Notes under the pieces: model-generated | Databases searched by the model: none | What the model saw: only the letters and a program-made list of their open reading frames with translations | What the model was told of the DNA's origin: nothing | Shown here: piece by piece, positions 56,939 through 64,000 of the stretch | Position numbering within the stretch: position 1 is the stretch's first letter | Layout of the letters: every line of letters begins with the position of its first letter | Translations under genes and position numbers: made by a program | NCBI GenBank assembly: GCA_035299305.1 | Contig: DATGWV010000237.1 | Location: 1-64,000, forward strand | Origin: BJHL01 sp035299305 | Lineage (GTDB): Bacteria > Planctomycetota > Phycisphaerae > Phycisphaerales > UBA1924 | DNA length: 64,000 nucleotides | Reading direction: 5' to 3'

Positions 56939-58120
56939 TTATGCCACAGATTCAGGTTTGGGGAAGCTCAGCAGCAGGTCGCGGTAATGGACGTATTGCT
57001 TGTGCCTCAGCTCGATCTCTCGCAGCAAACCTTCGCTGATGGAGTGGGTGAGGGTGTCGAGCTTGTCGAGGACAGCGGCGACTCGAGCCTGCTCTGTGAG
57101 GGGGGGGACGGGGATTTGAACCTTGAGGATCCAATCTTTCTTCAGGTGAGTCTGATCAGACCCGTTATCGTAAGCAAGAAGTTGTTTGTTACGGTTCATC
57201 ACATGATGGAGAAATCTAGGAGAATACTGCTCTCGATCTTTTACTCTTAACAGGCACACTCTTTGATTGGCAGCATAGCGGTTGTCATCTAAAACCAGAA
57301 AGGTTTTAGCCAGAGCTCGACCCTTTGGGAGATCGCTCATAACCAGAGCAACATCATCTTTGTGCGCAGGGGTCAATACGTTAGATCGGTCGATCCATCG
57401 AGCGGACCTGCCTTCAGTTGAGATGAATTTTGCAGTCAATAGCGCAATGTTGCCATCCTTTGAAACAAACTTTTCGTGTGGTTTAGCGTTCTGAAAATGC
57501 ACAATGTTCTCCAGCGTCTTCCATTCCACATCGCCATCTTCAAAACGGAGCAACTGATTGCGATAATGGTCGTATTGTCTTTTCCGATTGGTCAATTCGC
57601 TGGTCAACTTCGTAGTCAACTCGGTGGTCAGCATGGTGAAGTCATCCAAAATCCGCACGATCTCTTTCTGGACTGGCAGAGGCGGGATCGGGATTTTCTT
57701 TTTGGAATAGTTGCTGATCCACTGACGCTTGTGATCGGCGTCGATAAGATCACTTGGTAGCGTGTTTAGCCAGTAGTAAACGTATTTGAGAAGATATGAA
57801 GAGTCATCCGAAGACTTCAGCATCTTCATTGCCGATGATTTAACTTTAAAGTCGAAATCGACCCATTTGTTCGAGGTTGTGAAATCATCAAATATAATAA
57901 CAGGACTTGTTGAAGCCTTGTAAATCCCCGTCGTCTCATTCGTGTAGCCCAGAATGAAAGTCTTTCCGGCGGTCAAAACTGGTAGATCGAAGTTGTCGTC
58001 ATACGTTTGCGACTCCACCAAGTATTTGGTGGGTTGCTCATAGTCCACCACTTCTCCCAGTGGCTTCCACTCCACCTCGACGTTATCGAGCAGGCTTTGC
58101 ATGTAACTTCGCCTACTCAT
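56939..58120 (-). CDS. hsdS: Type I restriction specificity subunit
   Basis: The 393-residue DNA-recognition subunit has two half-repeats. Target domain 1 follows VEWKPLGEVVDY and target domain 2 follows VEWKTLENIVHF. Each is followed by a conserved helix (IPIPPLPVQKEIVRILDDF; IPVPPLTEQARVAAVLDKLD). The central spacer helix carries TTEL-TTKL-TSEL, the four-residue repeat type of EcoR124I (TAEL), which sets the distance between the two DNA half-sites. Its start overlaps the hsdM stop (ATGA). It is AT-richer than the chromosome. The target sequence cannot be read from the protein. Confidence 0.93.
   Translation of the reverse strand: MSRRSYMQSLLDNVEVEWKPLGEVVDYEQPTKYLVESQTYDDNFDLPVLTAGKTFILGYTNETTGIYKASTSPVIIFDDFTTSNKWVDFDFKVKSSAMKMLKSSDDSSYLLKYVYYWLNTLPSDLIDADHKRQWISNYSKKKIPIPPLPVQKEIVRILDDFTMLTTELTTKLTSELTNRKRQYDHYRNQLLRFEDGDVEWKTLENIVHFQNAKPHEKFVSKDGNIALLTAKFISTEGRSARWIDRSNVLTPAHKDDVALVMSDLPKGRALAKTFLVLDDNRYAANQRVCLLRVKDREQYSPRFLHHVMNRNKQLLAYDNGSDQTHLKKDWILKVQIPVPPLTEQARVAAVLDKLDTLTHSISEGLLREIELRHKQYVHYRDLLLSFPKPESVA
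57591..57638. repeat. 12-bp tandem repeats in the hsdS spacer
   Basis: Four consecutive 12-base units (GTCAATTCGCTG, GTCAACTTCGTA, GTCAACTCGGTG, GTCAGCATGGTG) encode the TxxL repeats of the spacer helix on the minus strand. Gain or loss of a unit keeps the reading frame. Confidence 0.8.
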
Positions 58121-59673
58121 GGGTCAACCTCCACTCCTTCAATTTCTGCGAGGATGGAATCGATGTCCGCTCGCAAACGGTTGATTCTAGCGACGGTGGT
58201 GGCCAGCTTGGCGTTCAGCTCGGCAATGTTCACGACTTCACGGTTATTCTCGGCTTCGACGTAGGTGCTGACGGAGAGGTTGTAGTCTTTCTCAGCGATG
58301 GTGGCGTGATCAACGGACGCGGCGAAGTGTTCCACATTTTCCTTGCCGTCGAAGACCGCGATGACTCGCTCGATGTTCTCATCGGTGAGCACGTTGTTGT
58401 TCGTCTCTTTTTTGAAGAGAGCGCTGGCGTCGATGAACTGCGTCCTAGTGTCGGGCTTATGCTTGGAGAGGACGAGGATGTTGACCGCGATGGTGGTGCC
58501 GAAGAAGAGATTTGGCGCGAGGGAGATGACGGTCTCTACGTAGTTGTTGTCCACCAAGTATTGGCGGATCTTCTGCTCGGCACCGCCGCGGTAGAAGATG
58601 CCGGGGAAGCAGACGATGGCGGCGCGGCCCTTGGCGGAGAGATAGCTGAGCGCGTGAAGGACGAAGGCGAAGTCCGCCTTCGACTTGGGGGCGAGCACCC
58701 CTGCGGGGGCAAAGCGGTCGTCGTTGATGAGGGTGGGATCGTCACTGCCTTTCCATTTCACGGAATAGGGCGGATTGGAGACGATGGCATCGAAGGGTTT
58801 CTCGCCGAGGAAATGAGGGTCGGTGAGGGTGTTGCCGAGCTGGATGTTGAACTTGTCGTAGTTGATGTTGTGCAGGAACATGTTCATCCGCGCCAGGTTG
58901 TAGGTGGTGTGGTTGATTTCCTGCCCGAAAAAGCCGTCCTCAATGATGTGCGCGTCGAAGTGCTTCTTGGCCTGGAGCAGCAGGGAGCCGGAACCGGCGG
59001 CGGGGTCATAGATTTTGTTGACGCTAGTCTGCTTGTGCATGGCCAGTTGGGCGATCAGCCGGGAAACGTTCTGCGGTGTGAAGAACTCGCCACCGGACTT
59101 TCCCGCATTGGCGGCGTAGTTTGAAATGAGGAACTCGTAGGCGTCGCCGAAGAGGTCGATCTGGCTTCCCTCGAAGTTGCCGAAATCGAGACCACCAACG
59201 CCGGCGAGCACGGCGGCGAGGCGCAGGTTTTTGTCTTTGACGGTGTTGCCAAGGCGGTTGCTCGTGGTGTCGAAGTCCGCAAACAAGCCCTTTATGGCTT
59301 TTTCCGAAGGGTAACCGTTAGCAGAACTCTCGATGGCCGAGAAAATAGCAGCTAGGTCGGTGTTCAGGCTCTCGTTGGCGTTCGCCGTGGCTAGCACATT
59401 GGCAAAGAGCTGGCTGGGGTAGATGAAGTAACCCTTAGTCTTAATCGCATCGTCCTTGACCTCCGGCGTGACGACGCTGTCGGGTAGCTCCGCGTAGTGG
59501 ATGTCGGGATCGCCAGCCTCGATGTAGGCGGCAAAGTTTTCGCTGATGAAGCGGTAGAACAGGGTGCCGAGGACGTACTGCTTGAAGTCCCAGCCGTCGA
59601 CCGCGCCGCGAACATCGTTCGCAATCTGCCAGATTTGTCGCTGGAGTGCAGCGCGTTGTTGACTGCTTGTCAT
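58117..59673 (-). CDS. hsdM: Type I restriction methyltransferase subunit
   Basis: The 518-residue N6-adenine methyltransferase has an N-terminal helical HsdM_N domain, the SAM motif DPAAGSGSLLL and the catalytic NPPYSVKW (N-P-P-Y, motif IV). FFTPQNVSRL is the usual FxTPxxVxxL. With HsdS it methylates the recognition site and protects host DNA. It is the first gene of the four-gene operon. Upstream lies a 770-base gene-poor stretch that should carry the promoter and any control region. No separate regulator (C protein) is seen. Confidence 0.95.
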   Translation of the reverse strand: MTSSQQRAALQRQIWQIANDVRGAVDGWDFKQYVLGTLFYRFISENFAAYIEAGDPDIHYAELPDSVVTPEVKDDAIKTKGYFIYPSQLFANVLATANANESLNTDLAAIFSAIESSANGYPSEKAIKGLFADFDTTSNRLGNTVKDKNLRLAAVLAGVGGLDFGNFEGSQIDLFGDAYEFLISNYAANAGKSGGEFFTPQNVSRLIAQLAMHKQTSVNKIYDPAAGSGSLLLQAKKHFDAHIIEDGFFGQEINHTTYNLARMNMFLHNINYDKFNIQLGNTLTDPHFLGEKPFDAIVSNPPYSVKWKGSDDPTLINDDRFAPAGVLAPKSKADFAFVLHALSYLSAKGRAAIVCFPGIFYRGGAEQKIRQYLVDNNYVETVISLAPNLFFGTTIAVNILVLSKHKPDTRTQFIDASALFKKETNNNVLTDENIERVIAVFDGKENVEHFAASVDHATIAEKDYNLSVSTYVEAENNREVVNIAELNAKLATTVARINRLRADIDSILAEIEGVEVDP

Positions 59674-60445
59674 TGTCTAATTCTCAAAAAAGTTAGTAGC
59701 GGGCCGCTTTCCATGAGCGACGTTAGGCTTCGATGGGTTTGACTCGCCATGGCGTAGGGCTTTGGCGACGACGAAATCTCCATGGAGATCTGGGTGCAGG
59801 TCGCTGGTAAAACTGTTGGCGGGCTTCTTGCCGATGTTGAAGCGATGCCGCGGCACTCACGGGAGCAGGAGATTGCAACGGTTGGTGTGTGGACGGTCAT
59901 CGGTGGGCACAAAATAACCCCCGAGAACCCCGCTATAACCTGTGATAACCCCGCAATAATACCACAATAACTATGCGATTTGCCCGCGATTACCCCCCCA
60001 AGTGCTTCGATGTCTCTGGCAGAATTGCAACAAAAGCGGCAAAGGATGGGTTCTGTTAGGATATGAGGTGCAAAATTAGTGAAAAAATGGACAAGGCGGT
60101 AGTGTGCGCCGCACCGAATTGCGGCCTGACTTTCTCCGGGTAGCGGAGATGTTGATTCGCCGACCGCACAGCCGAAAGTCTGAGCTTCACCGCTTCACCT
60201 CGATGCTTAGCACGGCATAATGCCAGAATCAACCGTGGGGGGTGGGGGTGAAATCCCTACAAGCGTGAGGCCGGGACGGATTTGTGACCCGTTCCGCGAA
60301 CCGCCGCAATAAGTGCCCCCCCTTTGCTCGCAACAATGTGTCGGGTCGTGCTTGATGTTGCAACGTCACGCACACACGGACCAGCGGCGGCGGCGGTACA
60401 CCGTCCCTGTCGCCCCGCTGTCCGGCCCGCACGGGACGGCAGAGC
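59674..60445. other. Gene-poor region between hsdM and the plus-strand module
   Basis: No convincing gene is seen. A short frame at 59782-59970 on the plus strand encodes MEIWVQVAGKTVGGLLADVE and ends with two NPAI motifs; it may be a real small protein or a remnant. Near 59915-59990 the DNA repeats ATAACC- and AACCCCGC-like words, and a GC-rich, partly palindromic stretch precedes 60446. The promoters of both hsdM (leftward) and the 60446 gene (rightward) should lie here. Confidence 0.35.
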
Positions 60446-61966
60446 ATGGATGCGACCAATTCGATTCGGGTGTTTCTCGACGCGCTGACTGATTTTTGTC
60501 AAAGTGCCGGTTGGATGCTCGATCGGCAGCGGCGACTGAGCACGCTGGTGCATCCGTCGATCTTGCCTGAGAGCGCGGACACGCTGGCGGAGCGGCGTGC
60601 GATCGTGGTTGATCTAGACGAAGCACGGGCGGAGCTTCGCCATGACAAAGCCGTTGTACTCGAAAGGGCTGTTGTGCCTCCCATTCCGATGAATCGCATT
60701 CCCGCGTTGGAGTGGCTACACCTTGTACGGCTGGACGTGGAAAGTCTTTCCGAAGACTTAGTCATGCCGCGATTTACACCACAGACCGATGAGGCTTGTT
60801 GCGAAATTCTGGAGAGATTGAAAGGTCGCATGAAAGAGCTTCGGGCGCTACCCGATGTGCCGAGCAAGGTTGTGAGCGTGCAGTCAGGCACGCAAGAACT
60901 CTCCGAACATTCCCGGCTCGTCGCCTTTCAACGACGAGTGCGTGATCTTGCGACGAAGCAGCCGTTCATCAAGCAACGGTTGCAGCAAGCGTTTGATGAA
61001 ATGGTCGTGCTTCGCAATGAGTACGACGCGAAGTGCGCGCGGTATCAGCAGCGCAAGTACCAACTTGCGCGAGAAGCGGTGAAGGCTGAGCCGCGAAAGA
61101 ACCACGATGCAGGATTTAAGAGGGGTTGGGATCGAGTCGAGGTACAGGGGCTGTGTCCGGTCAAATTGTTCAATCAAACAAAGGGACTCGCGTTTGATGA
61201 GCACCATCGAAGGCAAGGACTCGCGTTCGACAAACTTCCATCGCGAGAGAAAGAGTCTGTAAACCGCTGCGCGATCGCGGCGTTGGAATGGCAATTGGAG
61301 TACGACGCTGCATCACCGGAGAAGCAAGAGCGGCTGTACGCGGAACGATTGCAGAAGTATCGGGCAGGATCGCATGTCTTCGCCGAGTACTTCGTTTGGA
61401 TTGCACCACCGACGGACGTGGAGCGGCCCGACGATCCGATTGAACTCGCGAATGATGGACTGCTGCGATTCTCGGTACCTGAGCGAGAATCGATCGCGCT
61501 TTACTGGCTAGGTGCCATCGCTGACGATGGCTGGGCATTTCCGCTCATTGACCGACCTCCCGCCGACTCTGGAAACAGATTGATTGCTTGGGAGCAGCGG
61601 GTATGGGTTCATGCAAATCGCGGTGCAAGTCGATTCTTGGTAGATGACGCGCACCTGAGTGCGGATGACGCGGAAGCTTTCATGTTGCAGTTGGAGAAGA
61701 TTGCGGCAGCGGAGTCACTTGGTAACCCTATCAAGGGCAGTGCGATGACCGACGAGCGGTTGACCGCGGAGCAAGCGTGCAAGCAATACGTGGTCGAAGC
61801 AAACACGCTTCGACTTAGGTCGGAACGCGAGGTGTGGGACGTTTCGCGAACGCCGGGCGGCATGCGGAAGTACCGACGTGAGGACTTAGATCGTGCGGGC
61901 TACAAGCCGAGGTCCACGGTACAGCCAAGAAAAGTGGTCAGAAAGTCAAAAAATGACCGCGAATAA
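60446..61966 (+). CDS. Mobile-element protein of unknown function with C-terminal HTH-like segment
   Basis: The 506-residue soluble protein is rich in charged helices. The first ~280 residues are probably coiled (LVAFQRRVRDLATKQPFIK; YDAKCARYQQRKYQLAREA), followed by a mixed domain (EYFVWIAPPTDVE, ESIALYWLGAIADDGWAFPL). The last ~60 residues (LTAEQACKQYVVEANTLRL ... RKYRREDLDRAG) look like an excisionase/MerR-type helix-turn-helix. I do not recognise the family. It heads the plus-strand module, so it may act in element replication or control. The ATG has no clear Shine-Dalgarno. Confidence 0.6.
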   Translation: MDATNSIRVFLDALTDFCQSAGWMLDRQRRLSTLVHPSILPESADTLAERRAIVVDLDEARAELRHDKAVVLERAVVPPIPMNRIPALEWLHLVRLDVESLSEDLVMPRFTPQTDEACCEILERLKGRMKELRALPDVPSKVVSVQSGTQELSEHSRLVAFQRRVRDLATKQPFIKQRLQQAFDEMVVLRNEYDAKCARYQQRKYQLAREAVKAEPRKNHDAGFKRGWDRVEVQGLCPVKLFNQTKGLAFDEHHRRQGLAFDKLPSREKESVNRCAIAALEWQLEYDAASPEKQERLYAERLQKYRAGSHVFAEYFVWIAPPTDVERPDDPIELANDGLLRFSVPERESIALYWLGAIADDGWAFPLIDRPPADSGNRLIAWEQRVWVHANRGASRFLVDDAHLSADDAEAFMLQLEKIAAAESLGNPIKGSAMTDERLTAEQACKQYVVEANTLRLRSEREVWDVSRTPGGMRKYRREDLDRAGYKPRSTVQPRKVVRKSKNDRE

Positions 61967-61984
61967 GGGCGCAAAAGGGCGCAA
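61965..61984. repeat. 10-bp direct repeat, two copies
   Basis: AAGGGCGCAA occurs twice in tandem across the stop of the 60446 gene. Too short to assign a role. Confidence 0.5.
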
Positions 61985-62102
61985 AAGCACGTAAGTTTGT
62001 CGCAGGCTGTGAGTAACGCTAGGACAGCAGCCTTCCAGCAGCGTTTTGTCTGCCGTCGCATCATCGCACATCCCCGTGCGAGTGCGGCGCGGAGAAAACG
62101 CA

Positions 62103-62327
62103 ATGCACGGTGAAAATGGCAAAGATCGCAAACCCGCCCCTGAACCTCTGCTCGTGAGCGAAAGGGCGGCGGGCGTGGCGTTAGGGGTGTCGGCGCGGTC
62201 GGTGTTCAACCTACTCGCGCGCGGTGACTTGACCGCTGTGAGGATCGGCAAACGCAAGCTCGTGACCGTCGCCAGTATCCGCGCATTCATCGAACGTGCG
62301 GGCACGCCGGAAGGCGGTGCGGCGTGA
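62103..62327 (+). CDS. Excisionase-type HTH protein
   Basis: This 74-residue helix-turn-helix 17 family protein has SERAAGVALGVSARSVFNLL as the recognition helices, then LTAVRIGKRKLVTVASIRAFIE, the winged strand pair typical of Xis-like proteins. It presumably binds element DNA to direct excision or to control transcription. GGAG precedes ATG 62103 by eight bases. Its stop overlaps the GTG of the next gene, so the four genes from here are translationally chained. Confidence 0.78.
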   Translation: MHGENGKDRKPAPEPLLVSERAAGVALGVSARSVFNLLARGDLTAVRIGKRKLVTVASIRAFIERAGTPEGGAA

Positions 62328-62545
62328 GCAATACGACACACAACAACCAATCGGCTCCCGTGCTAGCTGTGCGTCCGCGTGAAGCGGCCCGCATTCTTGG
62401 TATCGGCGTGCGGATGCTCTGGTCAAACACAAGCCCGCGCGGCGAGATTCCGTCGGTTCGCATCGGGCGGGCGGTGCTCTATCGCCCGAGCGACTTGGAC
62501 GCATGGCTCGCAGCGCAGGCGGGCAAGGCGGTGCGTCATGGATAA
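62324..62545 (+). CDS. Second excisionase-type HTH protein
   Basis: A 73-residue HTH_17 protein starting at GTG overlapping the previous stop (GTGA). It has VRPREAARILGIGVRMLWSN, then IPSVRIGRAVLYRPSDLDAWL. It is not a copy of its neighbour (low similarity), so the two may bind different sites. The family fits a Xis or regulatory role. Confidence 0.75.
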   Translation: MSNTTHNNQSAPVLAVRPREAARILGIGVRMLWSNTSPRGEIPSVRIGRAVLYRPSDLDAWLAAQAGKAVRHG

Positions 62546-63014
62546 AACGACGCTTTTCGACGAACTTCCAGATTCGGAACACAACTCCAAAAACGAAGAC
62601 GCCCGGGCTGGAACCCCGAGCGGCTTCAAGGAAAACAGTGAGATGAACTCTATCAACCATCTGCCTCTCATGCCAGCGGTGCGGCGCAACGCACCCGATA
62701 CTTCACGCCAAGCGGCCCGACGGACGCAAGGTTTCTTCAACCCGCAACGCGCCAAGGTGCTCGCGTTCGTCGCGGCACAAGGCGAGCACGGCGCGACGGA
62801 CCCCGAGATTGCGGCGGGTGCTCGTGTCGTGATCCAAAGCGTGAACCCTCGGCGCGGCGAACTCGCAAAACTGAGGTACATCGCGCTTCGCGGTGACACG
62901 CGACCAAGCCCCAGCGGATGCGCGGCCCGTGTGTGGATCGCGACCGACGCGGGGCGGGCTGCGCTTGCCGAGCACGCCAACGGTGATGCGGCGAAGGGGG
63001 TGGCCGATGAATGA
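62538..63014 (+). CDS. Winged-helix mobile-element protein
   Basis: The 158-residue protein overlaps the previous gene by eight bases. After a polar N-terminal stretch (MDKTTLFDELPDSEHNSKNE) it has a winged-helix domain: FNPQRAKVLAFVAAQGEHGA, then DPEIAAGARVVIQSVNPRRG, then a wing WIATDAGRAAL. It probably binds DNA as a regulator or replication accessory. Its stop overlaps the start of the primase-helicase gene (ATGAATGA). Family unknown. Confidence 0.65.
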   Translation: MDKTTLFDELPDSEHNSKNEDARAGTPSGFKENSEMNSINHLPLMPAVRRNAPDTSRQAARRTQGFFNPQRAKVLAFVAAQGEHGATDPEIAAGARVVIQSVNPRRGELAKLRYIALRGDTRPSPSGCAARVWIATDAGRAALAEHANGDAAKGVADE

Positions 63015-64000
63015 ACCCCACGAACTGCACGCGCCCGAAGGTGTGCCCGACGCCTACTGGACGAAACTCGCGCGGCGTGATGGTTCACGCTGGGCAATCG
63101 ACGAACGCAATGCGGCGGGCGAAGTGATCGGCACGGCATATCGCAACGCTGATGGATCGAAGGACACCAAGCCGGGCAGCAAGCGCGGGCTGATACTCGC
63201 GTGGCCGCTGGCGAACTACGCGGGAACGTCGGCGGATGATCCTGTCTTCGTGTGCGAAGGTGCAAGCGACACGGCGGCGGTGATGAGTCTGGGGCTGCAC
63301 GCGGTCGGTGTGCCGATGGCCGGGCATTGTGCGCCCATGTTGGCCGAGTTACTGGCCGGACGGTATTCGGTGCTCGTGGCCGATGCTGACAACGCCGGTC
63401 GCAAGGGCGCGGCGAAGATTGCGGCGGCGATGCACGAAGCTACGGCAAGTGTGCGCATCATCGAACCCCCCGAAGGCGCGAAGGACGCACGGGCGGCGGT
63501 GATCGCGGGCGCGGATCAGGCGAACTTCATCGCACTGGCGAAGGCGGCGGCCCTCTGGAAACCGACGCACGCGACCGGGAATGCAACGCCCACCGGCGCG
63601 GGCGGCAATGTGCCCGTCATCGTGTGCATGGCCGATGTGCAGCCGGTGCCCGTGTCCTGGCTCTGGCCCGGGCGTATCGCACGCGGACGAATCACGGTGT
63701 TATGTGGGCGGCCCGGCGAAGGTAAGAGCTTCGCGACGATGGACTGGGCTGCTCGCGTCACAACCGGGCGAGCATGGCCGGATGGCGCGCCTTGTGAGGC
63801 AGGATCGGTGCTGCTCGTGGCGGGCGAAGACGATCCGGCTGACACGATTCGCCCAAGGCTGGACGCACACGGCGGCGATGCAAACCGAGTGCGGATGCTT
63901 TGCGGGGTGTCGCGAGTGGGCAAAGGCGGGCAGCGCGTCGAAGCGGCATTCACGCTGGCGGATATGCCGGAACTCGAAGCGACGCTGGCGACGATGCCCG
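63007..64000 (+). CDS. TOPRIM-AAA primase-helicase (RepA-like), N-terminal part
   Basis: A frame open from ATG 63007 to the window end (331 codons seen, no stop). The first ~90 residues are a primase-associated strand-rich segment. A TOPRIM-like part follows: VFVCEGASDTAAVMSLGL with the metal Glu, and VLVADADNAGRKGAAKIA with the DxD. Then comes a RecA/AAA-type helicase core with Walker A CGRPGEGKSF and VLLVAGEDDPADTIRPRL. This is the layout of phage and plasmid primase-helicases and RepA-like replication proteins, so the island can probably replicate or once did. It overlaps the upstream gene by eight bases, as the module does throughout. Confidence 0.82.
   Translation, partial: MNEPHELHAPEGVPDAYWTKLARRDGSRWAIDERNAAGEVIGTAYRNADGSKDTKPGSKRGLILAWPLANYAGTSADDPVFVCEGASDTAAVMSLGLHAVGVPMAGHCAPMLAELLAGRYSVLVADADNAGRKGAAKIAAAMHEATASVRIIEPPEGAKDARAAVIAGADQANFIALAKAAALWKPTHATGNATPTGAGGNVPVIVCMADVQPVPVSWLWPGRIARGRITVLCGRPGEGKSFATMDWAARVTTGRAWPDGAPCEAGSVLLVAGEDDPADTIRPRLDAHGGDANRVRMLCGVSRVGKGGQRVEAAFTLADMPELEATLATMP

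Larger units (their letters stand above)
51783..64000. mobile_element. Integrated genomic island (right end outside window)
   Basis: The left boundary is the truncated tRNA-Gly. Inside lie an integrase-tail remnant, a broken cargo gene, an hsdR remnant, a complete type IC restriction operon with PrrC, and a plus-strand block of excisionase-type HTH proteins and a primase-helicase. The hsdS-prrC part is clearly AT-richer than the flanking chromosome. The right end and any intact integrase are not in view. Confidence 0.7.

Overview
The window looks like chromosome from a GC-rich planctomycete, most likely class Phycisphaerae. Three secreted proteins end in tandem 'GC-type dockerin' repeats (C-x3-DFNNNGVFPEDQD-x3-FFNVLAGG-x-C), there is a 59-residue histone-H1/Hc1-like protein of the planctomycete type, and several DinB-fold proteins are scattered through it. 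This assignment is inferred from gene content; no 16S rRNA is present.

Layout. 1-5.2 kb: the end of an oligopeptide-binding protein, a sulfurtransferase and cysteine synthase pair, a TIGR01777-type SDR protein and a PNPOx-like flavoprotein. 5.2-18.1 kb: an export block with three dockerin-tailed proteins (a propeller-like protein, a 1030-residue repeat protein and a GH57-type amylase with a starch-binding domain), a secretin and a tail-fibre-like protein. 18.1-27.3 kb: SRP RNA (ffs), a peptide ABC permease, a FabZ-like dehydratase, an H1-like protein, an APH-fold kinase, an ABC exporter, MurE and a DoxX-like membrane protein with a proline-rich insert. 27.3-42.9 kb: a tandemly duplicated exported protein, a DUF5565/RLIG1-like RNA ligase, tmRNA (ssrA), a TetR/membrane protein pair, a PDZ protein, a GH3-family enzyme, an NRDE hydrolase, a PIG-L deacetylase and an FHA-GAF histidine kinase. 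42.9-51.7 kb: a PepSY protein, a SpoIIE-type phosphatase coupled to an ATPase, and a CopA copper ATPase.

51.8 kb to the end is an integrated element whose right end lies outside the window. It starts in the 3' half of a tRNA-Gly(TCC) gene, followed by remnants of an integrase tail, a cargo gene and a second hsdR. Next comes an intact operon on the minus strand, hsdM-hsdS-prrC-hsdR: a type IC (EcoR124I/EcoprrI-like) restriction system carrying a PrrC anticodon nuclease between hsdS and hsdR. Beyond it is a plus-strand mobile-element module: a 506-residue unknown protein, two small excisionase-type HTH proteins, a winged-helix protein and a TOPRIM-AAA primase-helicase that runs off the end. The hsdS-prrC stretch is visibly AT-richer than the chromosome, consistent with transfer.

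Two genome-wide features emerged. First, a 38-bp palindromic element (12-bp arms, 14-bp centre) occurs seven times between 27.3 and 39.6 kb, always intergenic. Second, at least 13 genes have a TANNNT -10-like hexamer only 5-7 nt before the start codon and no Shine-Dalgarno, implying widespread leaderless transcription, whereas most exported proteins have good Shine-Dalgarno sequences. No CRISPR array was seen. The best candidate for an exciting system is the PrrC-armed type IC restriction locus; its components are known elsewhere, so what is new is the host and the degraded hsdR beside it. The DUF5565 RNA ligase is a possible but unproven functional partner.
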